Shown piece by piece: positions 18,767 through 27,461 of a DNA stretch of 64,000 nucleotides (positions are counted from its first letter, which is position 1; each line of letters starts with the position of its first letter). The DNA is taken from the NCBI GenBank assembly GCA_021399435.1, contig JAJTUP010000064.1, positions 1 to 64,000 on the forward strand. Reading direction: 5' to 3'. A program made the position numbers and the translations under genes. This stretch comes from Diaporthe sp. PMI_573 (taxonomy: Eukaryota > Ascomycota > Sordariomycetes > Diaporthales > Diaporthaceae). The notes beneath the pieces are model-generated. The model saw nothing but the letters and a program-made list of their open reading frames with translations. It made no database searches and was not told the origin of the DNA.

Positions 18767-19361
18767 TATGCGTCACCCTGGATTCAGATTTTAAGAATCT
18801 CGAATAAAATAGCCGACATGGAAGAACACGCATATAACGATTGATTTCAGGTTGCTAGTTGAAAGAGCTATAATAAATCGAACCCACTCCTATGTTGAAT
18901 GTATCATATAAACATTTTGGTCGGAAGGAGAGGAGCAAAATGAGTGTATTGCAGTATTAATCCAACCAACTCACAAGCGATCGCATCCTCTCTTGGCTTG
19001 CCGCCTTTGTGGCGCTACTGACAATAACCATTTGTTGGCCCTAACACTGCGCTCAGAATGATTCTCCAAAGTCGGTTTTATTGGGGAATGCGCCTTAAAC
19101 AACTTGCTCTCGCAGATATGTAAAATAGTATCAACGGAGGTGGATTAACCACGCTTGTTGTTCTCGGGATCCATCAACCCACCACTTCAAAAAAAAAAAT
19201 TGTTTCAAACATACTGCTGGTGTCACCTCTGGGGTATGACTTCTAATATGTGTCGAATATAGATTGACCTTCGCACACCTACTTCGCATATCCGAAGATG
19301 CAAGTTGGACGGCGAGGCCGAGGCAACGCCACCATCACGAGGTCACCACAATCGCGTAGGT
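18767..19361. other. AT-rich spacer before a retroelement remnant
   Basis: Short frames only. Includes a poly-A run near 19190. Nothing recognised. Confidence 0.4.
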
Positions 19362-19515
19362 TTTAAATAGCCTAGATGACGAGTATTCTGGATTTATTCA
19401 GAATATAACCCAGTCTCTCAGACAAGACCCAGAGGCATATACACTAGAATCTCTCTTCACAAGTCTATTAGACGAAAGTAGAGGGAAACTAAATAAGCCT
19501 TCTGAAAAAGCCCTA

Positions 19516-21840
19516 ACGTGGTTTATCACCCAGCCGGTCATATCACCCAGCCGGTCACTTTTACTAACTCCACCAACTTTCGTCGACCCTAGCACCCACC
19601 TAGGGCAAAGGAATCAATAAAAGTTAGCACCAATTGGTGCCAACTAGTCCCAATTACTTAATTTCAATTGATTTGGTCAATTTAGAGAGGTTGGCGTGAC
19701 TGCAGTGCCAGTCTAAAGTGGCTGACTTTTGGTGGGAAAATCGGCTTCCCCACCAAAATGGAGCATTTCAGACATGCAGGATCAACCTCAATCTACACCA
19801 TCCAGACCAACTAATTGGGCGGTCCGCCGCGGACCGCTTAGAAATGTACTATTATACACTCAGAATCTGACTGACTAGACTCTTCTACATGTTTCTCACA
19901 AGTTCTTGCGTTATGCCCAGTCTCGCCGCAGTTGCCACATCGTCGTTTGCTCGGTCCGCCGCGGTCCGCCTCCTCAGCACCACCAGCCATTTCACCAGCT
20001 GGCCGCTTCCCCTTCTGTTTTTCCTCGATTATCGCCTGGGAATCCTCAATACTAAGTGCCCCTCCAAGCTGTACCCGACTTCTTTTAGCTCTCCGGCGCT
20101 TGGCAAGCCCAATATTAGCCTTCTCAAGGGTACGGACCCGATCATTCAAAAGAGTGATCTGATGCGCCATTGCTTGTGCACCCTTGGTGAACTTTTCAAC
20201 TGCCTGGATAATTGGTGTAGGGGAGCTGCCCTGATGGGCTGAGATCTTGCCCTTGATAAAACTTGATTGCTGGACAGTCTGGTGGGCATTGGATGGTGTT
20301 TGTGATTCCCATTTCGATGGTGACACAGGGAGGGATTGTACTGGAGTTTGTAGGCGGACATCCAGCTTGGAAATGACAGAATCTGGGTTCCATGGAGAAA
20401 TACCAGCCCCTCTGAACCCAGCTTTCATGTTTTCTTCCGTAAAGACCTTGTCGTGGGCTGCCTTAAACGCAATGAAGAACTCGGACTTGGTGATGTGGTT
20501 GATCGAGCCCCGGATGAAGAGGTTGATCTCATCGCCGTATGCACGCTTCAATAGCGAAAATAATGCAACGTCCAATGGCTGGAGTAGATGAGATGAATGT
20601 GGTGGCATGCTAATAGGGATAATGTTGTTTTCCTTGCAGTACTGTTCGAACTCTGCTGATACATGGCTCTCGTGTCCATCCAGGATGAGCATCCGGTATT
20701 TGCCCATTGTTCGCTTAATTGTATGCTTATTAAAGTGCTGAATCCATTCTAGACCAGTCTTGTTATCTGTCCATCCATTTGGAGTAGGCTTGATTACCCA
20801 ATCGGCAGGAAAACCCGACTCTGTGGTCCAGTTTGCAAGGTGGTAGGCGCCTTGGACAATGACGAATGGCGGGATACACCAGCCCTTTGCATTGATACAT
20901 TCAATAGCTGTTGCCCATTCACGGTTTCCAGGCTGTATAGATTTAGCCTTTCCATGCCGATCAGAGCGTGTAACAACCAGGGTTGAGGTTATCTGGCCCA
21001 TCATGAAGCCAGTTTCGTCGAAGTTGTAGAGATCGTCATCTGTGATCCCATACTTGGCCATCATGTTGCGGAGTAGCCGGAACCAGTTCCCAATGACCTC
21101 TGGATCTTCGCAGAGGGCCCTCTGGTAGTCATAAGGCCGATTAAACCTAGTCTTCAAGGTAGGTTGTGTATCCACAAAGCGTCGAGCCCAGTGCTTGCCC
21201 ACAGGCTTGCCATCACGCGATGCTAGTAAGAGGTTGGCCATATCTTCCACACCAGAAAGTCGTAGTGGGAATCCGCGGACATCTTGATCAATGATATATC
21301 GAATAAGCGTTTACTCTTCGATTGGGTCAAGTTTATGGTCGTTGACGCGTAATTCTTCGCGACGTGGTCGGTTATTCATCCTGTCTAACAATGTACTGCG
21401 GGGGATGTTGAAGATCTGTGCAGCTTGACGTGCGCTTAAGGGTTTTTTTTGGTTTTTTTTAGAGTTCTCGATTGCCTGAACTGCTAGTTGGACTTTCTCT
21501 TCTTTAGAGTAGATTGGCATTGTGGTTGTTGATTTCTAGCGTGTTGAATATTTAAGTAGGTAGAGTGATGCGAGATTGACGCGAAAAATGGGGACGCGAT
21601 CTGCACCAAAAACAAACCTGCCCACCAAAACTTTAAGTTTTCAGACTGGCACTGCAACCCCACCACAACTCTAAATTGACTAACTTCATACAAAATAAGG
21701 AATTTGAAGCAGTTGGCACCAATTGGTGCTAACTTTTATTGATTCCTTTGCCCTAGGTGGGTGCTAGGGTCGACGAAAGTTGGTGGAGTTAGTAAAAGTG
21801 ACCGGCTGGGTGATATGACCGGCTGGGTGATAAACCACGT
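19516..21840 (-). mobile_element. Fot/pogo element, copy 2, 2325 bp
   Basis: The terminal inverted repeats start ACGTGGTTTATCACCCAGCC at both ends, flanked by TA (19514-19515 and 21841-21842). The GGTCATATCACCCAGCC block is duplicated inside each end. Subterminal palindromes GCACCAATTGGTGCC are present at both ends. Same family as copy 1. Its insertion target was a Copia gag sequence. The transposase has one stop, so this copy depends on another source for mobility. Confidence 0.9.
19838..21520 (-). pseudogene. Fot transposase with a single nonsense codon
   Basis: The frame runs from ATG at 21520 (MPIYSKEEKVQLAVQAIENS) to 19838, the same length and domain order as the 560-aa protein at 9274. 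It includes NFDETGFMMG, LDGHESHVS, LLQPLDV and the CGNCGETGHNARTC knuckle. It is interrupted only by TAA at 21311-21313, where copy 1 has CAA (residue Q70, just after ...EPIEE). Removing that stop would leave one continuous frame, so inactivation looks recent. The change is a C-to-T transition, as expected of RIP-type mutation or deamination. Confidence 0.92.
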
Positions 21841-22120
21841 TATATATAAAGGGTAAAAAGGGAGCTGGAAACTCTACTATATGCCCTTACTGTAAACTGA
21901 GGGGACATACTCGAGAGAGTTGTTATTTTCTCTTCCCTGAAAAAGCTCCTCAGAGCTGGCGAATAAAGAAAAGGGAAAAGGAAAGAAAAAACAACAATAA
22001 CCTCAAAAATCTCTCTCGTGAGAAAAGAGAGAAACTTCAAGAGAAACTACTAGCTGCTCTAGCTAGTATTGAGTCTCCAGAAGATTCAAATAGGTCTCCT
22101 GAAGAAGAGACTATAAATAC

Positions 22121-22314
22121 TGTCAGATGTGACGGGTAGCCAAGAGGTGTGTGCCTGAGGCATCAATATGTCCGTCATGACAAAACCAGCCCCCAACGGG
22201 AGGGGTCGCGCTAGAGAACCAAGACAAGACATCATCACAATACACACAGTGACCACCCCATCAATTGGACCATAATTACACGTCCCATATACCTAAAAGG
22301 GTGATAATCTGACA
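22121..22314. mobile_element. solo LTR of a Copia element, 194 bp
   Basis: It begins TGTCAGATGTGACGGG and ends GGGTGATAATCTGACA, with TG...CA ends and a short terminal inverted repeat TGTCAG/CTGACA. It is the same length as the 5' LTR at 56865-57058 and nearly identical over the 3' half. A perfect 5-bp target duplication AATAC flanks it (22116-22120 and 22315-22319), so it is an insertion reduced by LTR-LTR recombination. Confidence 0.9.
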
Positions 22315-22324
22315 AATACAGCTA

Positions 22325-22345
22325 ACGTGGTTTATCACCCAGCCG
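22325..22345 (+). repeat. isolated Fot terminal repeat at the edge of the ankyrin gene
   Basis: TA then ACGTGGTTTATCACCCAGCC, identical to the end of Fot copy 2, and then a switch to gene sequence. This is a lone 21-bp end left by deletion or imprecise excision. The ankyrin reading frame is open across it. Confidence 0.8.
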
Positions 22346-22396
22346 AGCTGGGCGTGGCTTAAGAGGTGGACAGCCAGACCAGACTACCAGGACGAG

Positions 22397-23833
22397 ATGG
22401 CAAAGTGTCAGGCTCTTCACCTGGCAGCAAAAGCAGGGTTTACAGTCATTGTAACGGACTTGTTGAAGTACGGGTTCAATGTGAACGCCACCTTTAACCA
22501 GTCCTTTCCGCTGCATACCGCTATTGAGCAGGCATACACCGATACAGCCAAACTTCTTCTCGAGCAAGGAGCGGACCCGAACGCCCGAGATGCCCAGCAC
22601 AAGACCGCGCTGCATCTTGCCTGCAATCTTGGACTCGAGCCGGTGGTGCAGCTTCTCCTCGACAAGGGGGCTGACGTGAACGCAACTGATGTTCTCTTGA
22701 GCACGCCATTGCATCAGTCCGTAAACAGCAGGCAATCAGCGATTGTTACGAAACTTTTGAAGCAACCAAGTATCGATGTTAGCGTCTACATCAGAGAATC
22801 ACAGGCTTCCTTGACCACCCCTCTCTTTGCTGCTGTCCTTGGCGGGAACGTCAGCATTGTGCAAGCCTTTATCGACTTCGGAGTCAACATCAACGCCGAG
22901 GAGTCGGTCACCCGCTACACGCCGCTTCATGCTGCAGCCTCGGCCGAGAAATTTGATGTGGCCAGCCTGCTCATAGGGAAAGGTGCAGACGTTAATGCAC
23001 CGCTGGGCAATGAGTGGGGTGCTCCCCCAGTATTTACCGCCATCCAGCGGGGCGATGCAAACATGGTTCGGTTGCTGGTAGAGTCTGGTGCCAAGACAGA
23101 TGCTGTTGATCGGGCTGGTTCCACCGCCGTGCACGCCATGGTCAATTTCAACCATTCCGATCTGCTACCGGTCCTCCTACAACACGGCTTTGACATCAAC
23201 ATGCAGAGCAAAGCTGGGCGAACTCCCGTAGCTTTTGCCCTGCAGCTGAAGAAGTTCGACTTGGCTCAGAAGCTGCTCAACGCAGGGGCTAGTCTCCATG
23301 CCGGGCCTGCTTCCAAGCAGTGGAGCCTACTGCACGATGCAACTGTCATGAACAACCTCGACGTCCTTCGTTTCCTCCTCCATGTGCAGAAGGACGCTAT
23401 TCCTGTAAACACCCTGGACCACGCGGACATGACTCCTCTGATGCGAGCGGCTTGGTCTGGGTATTTAGAGGCAGCCGCCATACTTATCCAGCATGGTGCA
23501 GACATCGAGTGGAGAGGACCAGAAAACAGGACTGCGCTATTTATAGCCGTAGAGTACCGTCGGAAGGAGGTGGTCGAATTGTTGTTGAGCAAAGGGGCGG
23601 ACGTCAATGTCCGAGCTGTGGACAAGATGACGCCCTTACACGTGGCGGTAATCGGGGAAAACGTGGTGTTTACAAGGCTCCTACTCGACGCGAGGGCTGA
23701 CACGGCAGCAAAGGATAGGCTTGGGAAGACGGCATTGCAATGGGCTAAGCAGCGTGGGTCGAAAGAAATGGTCAAGCTTCTGGGTGGTACGGAGAAGGCG
23801 TCTAGGTTTTCATTCCTCAAAGGCCGGCGCTAG
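22397..23833 (+). CDS. ankyrin-repeat protein, 478 aa
   Basis: From the first ATG the protein is almost entirely ankyrin repeats, about 13. Recognisable cores include ALHLAAKAGF, TALHLACNLGLEPVVQLLLD, TPLHAAASAEKFDVASLLIG, TPLMRAAWSGYLEAAAILIQ, ALFIAVEYRRKEVVELLLSK and TPLHVAVIGENVVFTRLLLD. It ends SFLKGRR. Ankyrin stacks are binding scaffolds. In fungi such proteins often are the C-terminal sensor half of NACHT or other STAND receptors. The frame stays open upstream of the ATG through the Fot end at 22325, and the first repeat begins right at the start, so the original N-terminus was probably lost when the transposon landed. Whether the present ATG is used is unknown. Next gene: HeLo-kinase, same strand, 360 bp away. 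Confidence 0.85.
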   Translation: MAKCQALHLAAKAGFTVIVTDLLKYGFNVNATFNQSFPLHTAIEQAYTDTAKLLLEQGADPNARDAQHKTALHLACNLGLEPVVQLLLDKGADVNATDVLLSTPLHQSVNSRQSAIVTKLLKQPSIDVSVYIRESQASLTTPLFAAVLGGNVSIVQAFIDFGVNINAEESVTRYTPLHAAASAEKFDVASLLIGKGADVNAPLGNEWGAPPVFTAIQRGDANMVRLLVESGAKTDAVDRAGSTAVHAMVNFNHSDLLPVLLQHGFDINMQSKAGRTPVAFALQLKKFDLAQKLLNAGASLHAGPASKQWSLLHDATVMNNLDVLRFLLHVQKDAIPVNTLDHADMTPLMRAAWSGYLEAAAILIQHGADIEWRGPENRTALFIAVEYRRKEVVELLLSKGADVNVRAVDKMTPLHVAVIGENVVFTRLLLDARADTAAKDRLGKTALQWAKQRGSKEMVKLLGGTEKASRFSFLKGRR

Positions 23834-24194
23834 AGGGTGAGAAAATTGAGCAGATAGGTGCATTTCGCATATGCAAGACACGTGTTTAACAAGATGTGAT
23901 TGGGTATCCAGGTGTCAAAACCGGGGCTTTATACAGGCTAGCCCCCATCTGCGAACTCGTCGGGCAACATGAATTCCATGGCTTTTCCGCTAGGCACCTT
24001 CCCAATTCCAAGCGCGTCTTTAACCAAAAGAGGCGGAGCCGCAAGGTTGAACACGAAACCCATCTCCTGGTCACTACTACCTTGTCCACTTCTTCCGCTT
24101 CCTTAAGCTCGCAAAATCACTCAGGTCAGCTGTCCTCGGGAGTGTGAGGCCAGCTGACTTTAAGGCAGGAGCCATCACGACTTGGGTATTCAAC

Positions 24195-26129
24195 ATGGAT
24201 CCTGTGTCCTTCGCCGGGATCGGTTTGAGCGTTGCCTCTTTGGCTATCCAGCTTTTCAACGGTTGCATGACAGGTCTGATGACTCAAATTTGGAATATGT
24301 CATAGTAAAAGATCTAACAGGTTGTTTGGGCTACTCTAGTCTTCAATTTCTTGACGGAACTCATCGAAATGCCAGAGTCGTGTGCCACTCGCCGGCTCCG
24401 CCTCCTCATCGAATACAATCGCCTTATGGCATGGGGCAAGGCCGCTGGCCTGGTCGAATTTGAAACAGGGTCGACGCTCGCCAGCGCACTAGGCGCCTCA
24501 GCTCTTGAGATCGCTGCCATTCTATCCGAGGTCCGCACACTACTCGAAGCATTCGCAAACCTTAACAGCAAGCACGAAGAGCTCAGACTATCGGGGATCC
24601 AAGGACAGATGCGCACTAGTCTCGGCCTCAGTCCTGACGTCACGCTTCAGGATCTCTCCTCTATCAAACTTCTGCACGATAGACCACGGAAGGCAAAGAC
24701 ATTGCCTACCAGGGTAAAGACAATTGCTAGAACGATGAAGGCGCTAGGCGGTCTCACAAAGCGTCCAAAACAGGTCATATGGCAACTCGTGGACGAGAAA
24801 AAGTTTGATGGGCTGCTCGTCCGGCTACAGGAACTGATTAACAGACTTTACGAGCTTATCAGCCAGCATCGGGCCGACGAACTCCACAAGCTGACTCGTA
24901 ATACCTTCATGGAGATGGTACAGCTTCAGGAGTCGGTTTTCGAGCTGAGGTGCTTAATAGCTGCAACTGCCGACTTCCCTTCAAAAGACGCTGGAGGGGA
25001 GTCTGGAAAGCTGATCCGAAACTCAGCCATCCATGAGCTAGCCCAGCTCAAACAGATTGTCAATGGTGAATCTGGGAGAGACATGGCAATCCAAATTCAC
25101 CAACTATCCTACCGCCCGGGGGAGAGCAACCAAAGACGTGCCCGAGGCCGCTACATCAGCACCTGCGGCGAGAAGCCTGTTCAAGTATGGATTGAATGGA
25201 AACATTACAAAGAAGTTGTCGATCGAAATCCGTCCTCAGGGTTGTTAGAACACTGCATGCCTTCAACAACACTAGAACGAACTAGGCAACTCGCACACCT
25301 CCTATCCGCCCCAAAACCTTCCGACTTCTGCACCCCCAACTGCCTGGGCTACACGCTCGAGCCCGAAAGGCATAATTGTGGTCCCCGTCTCGGTTGGGTC
25401 TTCCGGATGCCTGATCAACTCAGCCCCGAAGCAGCACCAAGGTCTCTGCTCTGGCTGTTCACCAACCTGCCGCAGCCACCGCTCACCGACCGCGTCGCGA
25501 TCGCAAAGAAGATAGCCGCCTGCATTCTCAACATCCACGCCGTCAACTGGTTGCACAAAGCGATGCGGACCGAAAATATCCTCTTCTTCAACTACGACTC
25601 CACTTCTGACTCCGCAGTTCCGGATCTGGCCAGCCCGTTGTTGACAGGGTTCGATATCGCCCGCCCGGAAGACCACGATACTTCGGAACGTCCAATCCCG
25701 GCTCCGAAGAGGGATATCTATCGATGGCCATCGATGCAGGGCGATGAGCCAGCTAACGGGTGGTCGAGGAAGATCTTTGATATCTACGGGTTCGGGCTTG
25801 TGTTGTTGGAGTTGGCATACTGGAGGCCCCTACACCAGATCCTGGGGTTTCAGGAAGTCTCAACAATCACTGCTCGAGAGGCGAGGGATGTGAGGGATAG
25901 TTTGTTGAATAAAGAACCGGGCCATCTTGAGGGGGTTCTAAGACTGTTGGGGAGGAGGTACCATGGGGTTGTGAAGCGGTGTCTTCAGGGGTATGCACTG
26001 GCTGAGGATAGAGATGTGGGATTGGGTATTTTTATCGGGGAAGACGAGAGAGATCCACGGGTCAGCGTTCGCTTACAAAGGTGCTATGCTGAGAAGGTTG
26101 TTGGAGAGTTAAGGAGGATAGAACTCTGA
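24195..26129 (+). CDS. HeLo-domain protein with pseudokinase-like C-terminus, 622 aa
   Basis: Exons 24195-24273 and 24340-26129 are joined across a 66-bp intron (GTCTGA...CTAAC...TCTAG), phase 1. The N-terminus MDPVSFAGIGLSVASLAIQL then FNFLTELIEMPESCATRRLR is the classic start of the HeLo (prion-inhibition and propagation) domain. That domain in HET-S and related proteins forms a membrane-targeting helical bundle that drives regulated cell death. Residues about 330-610 have a kinase-like fold pattern: an NWLHKAMRTENILFF segment where HRDxxxxN would be, and TGFDIARPED where DFG would be. Both the catalytic Asp of HRD and the DFG order are altered, so I infer a pseudokinase or regulatory module, as in other fungal HeLo-kinase-like proteins. 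Proposed role: cell-death effector in non-self recognition at the plasma membrane. The frame is intact. Confidence 0.82.
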
Positions 26130-26533
26130 GGAACAGGAGCATAGTGTTTCGCCTAAGTGATGATCGTGATTCCTACTATGAGACCCAATGGCGCAGATGG
26201 CGGAAATGGTGATCAAATAGCTATATAAGAAGCTCTAGTGTAAACGGGTAGTTGAAAGAGAGATGCTTGCTTGGCCCCCTTTCCTCCTATATAGCTGGCT
26301 GGAGAGCCAGCTATATATCCTCAAGCTAAATACAGGGCTCTATATAGCCGGAAAGCAAACGGGTAGCTAATAGATAGCAAAAGGATAGCAAACGGAGAGC
26401 GAAGACAAGAGTGTAGATCTTCTCCTAATCGGGTGATTGGTCCAACACCTACCCACAAGCTATTCCGTCAAGCATTAGACACAACTTCTAGATTTCCCTG
26501 TATCTAGTTGAAATAATATTACATATCCACCTG
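26130..26533. other. intergenic, with a strong hairpin and repeated tetramers
   Basis: No gene recognised. Holds the 13-bp hairpin at 26288-26317 and several reiterations of CTATATAGC and AACGG(G)TAGC/GGAGAGC motifs. It could include the 3' end and polyadenylation region of the HeLo gene. Confidence 0.4.
26288..26317. repeat. perfect 13-bp inverted repeat with 4-nt loop
   Basis: TATATAGCTGGCT, loop GGAG, AGCCAGCTATATA. It lies about 160 bp downstream of the HeLo-kinase stop codon. It may be a transcript-end structure or a remnant of a palindromic transposon end. Confidence 0.7.
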
Positions 26534-26755
26534 CTATATGACTTTGATGCTTTTCCTCATGGAATAGACTGGGGAGTACGTCATGGAGTTGTCGAACGAG
26601 TCGGGCTGCTGGAGAAAGCAATTGTGCTCGAGGAGCATCTCCCCTATAGAATTAGCCTCGGCGTGGCGGCCATACACGAGTACCTCCAAAAGTGTCGGCG
26701 ACCTTAGAGTCGCTGAGAGCTTTAGCATCCGGTCGGTGATAAACTTCAACAATGG
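26534..26755 (-). pseudogene. fragment resembling the N-terminal region of fungal SNF2-type helicases
   Basis: The minus-strand frame reads LLEVLVYGRHAEANSIGEML then LEHNCFLQQPDSFDNSMTYS. The NCFLQQP(D)SFD motif and the preceding helix resemble a conserved stretch upstream of the helicase core in a large family of repetitive fungal SNF2/RING helicase-like genes. No helicase motifs are present. The assignment is from memory of one motif, so moderate at best. Confidence 0.4.
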
Positions 26756-26776
26756 CTCGGCTGCCCCCTGCCTGAC

Positions 26777-26965
26777 AAGCCCAGCATACTTTGTGGATTA
26801 AAAGTCTCAAATGATGACAAGGCGGCTGTAAAGCTCGAGCGAGACCTCCCTGCTCGTCTTGTCGTCGACGAATTTATCGCGGAGTTAGAATTTCTTAATA
26901 AGAAGCTAACACTTACGTTAACACAACTACGCGTAACGCCAGCACCCACAAAACGCTCCCGATGA
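26777..26965 (+). pseudogene. unidentified coding remnant
   Basis: The plus-strand frame PSILCGLKVSNDDKAAVKLE then RDLPARLVVDEFIAELEFLN ends with a basic tail and TGA at 26963. The helical, charged character suggests a real protein end. I do not recognise it. It overlaps no convincing frame on the other strand. Confidence 0.3.
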
Positions 26966-27364
26966 CTGAAATTTAATATTCACCAAACCAAAGCAAGTAT
27001 CGCAGATTGGATTAACAATGCTTTCTTTTTCTTCGCCGGATTTAAATTCCTTTAACAGCGACTCAGGTGTTATCCCAGCAGTTGTTTCCTTTATCACTTT
27101 ATTGTCATCTTCCCCAGGACTTATGTCGACCTTAGCGACTGAGTTGGAATTTATATAGTCGATATCACCCAAACTAGACTCGCCGCTAATCACACAGGAA
27201 CCCAACTTAATGTCCGCGTTGCTGAATTGCCTAAAAATCATTATGCCACCAGAGGATGCATAATCCTCGGTTTGATATGCCTTAGCACTGGTAGAAAGCC
27301 TAAATGCCGGTTGGATCCTTAAGTGACTGTTAAGATTAAGCAGCCTATAGCCTGCGGTTGGCAT
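26927..27364 (-). CDS. uncharacterised 145-aa open frame
   Basis: Minus-strand frame starting MPTAGYRLLNLNSH with a central acidic, Ser/Asp-rich region and a C-terminal Cys cluster (PICDTCFGLVNIK...AFCGCWRY). The Cys pattern could be a small zinc site. It runs towards the SNF2-like fragment on the same strand and may be an earlier part of that broken gene. No family recognised. Confidence 0.3.
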   Translation of the reverse strand: MPTAGYRLLNLNSHLRIQPAFRLSTSAKAYQTEDYASSGGIMIFRQFSNADIKLGSCVISGESSLGDIDYINSNSVAKVDISPGEDDNKVIKETTAGITPESLLKEFKSGEEKESIVNPICDTCFGLVNIKFQSSGAFCGCWRYA

Positions 27365-27461
27365 AAGCCAATCAGCGAATGTGAGGTCTTAATTGGAGGC
27401 GAGCTGCTGACGGCGCGATCAAGGGCGACAGGCAGGCCGCGGTGGCGGCCACGCAGCATGA

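Larger units (their letters stand above)
19362..22120 (+). mobile_element. Copia-type Gag remnant split by a Fot insertion
   Basis: The left part (19362-19513, plus strand) reads NSLDDEYSGFIQNITQSLRQ and YTLESLFTSLLDESRGKLNK, the form of a Ty1/Copia Gag (UBN2-type) C-terminal half. The right part (21845-22120) continues with a zinc knuckle CPYCKLRGHTRESCY (C-x2-C-x4-H-x4-C), FLFPEKAPQSWRIKKREKER and an acidic tail running into the solo LTR at 22121. The Fot element at 19516-21840 with its TA duplication sits exactly between the two. After removing it the frames are offset by one base, so the host element already had, or later gained, an indel. This Gag differs from the one at 57093. Confidence 0.75.

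Noticed and set aside
23266..23820. 184-codon minus-strand frame in the ankyrin gene
   Set aside because: Antisense shadow; ankyrin repeats are clear on the plus strand.
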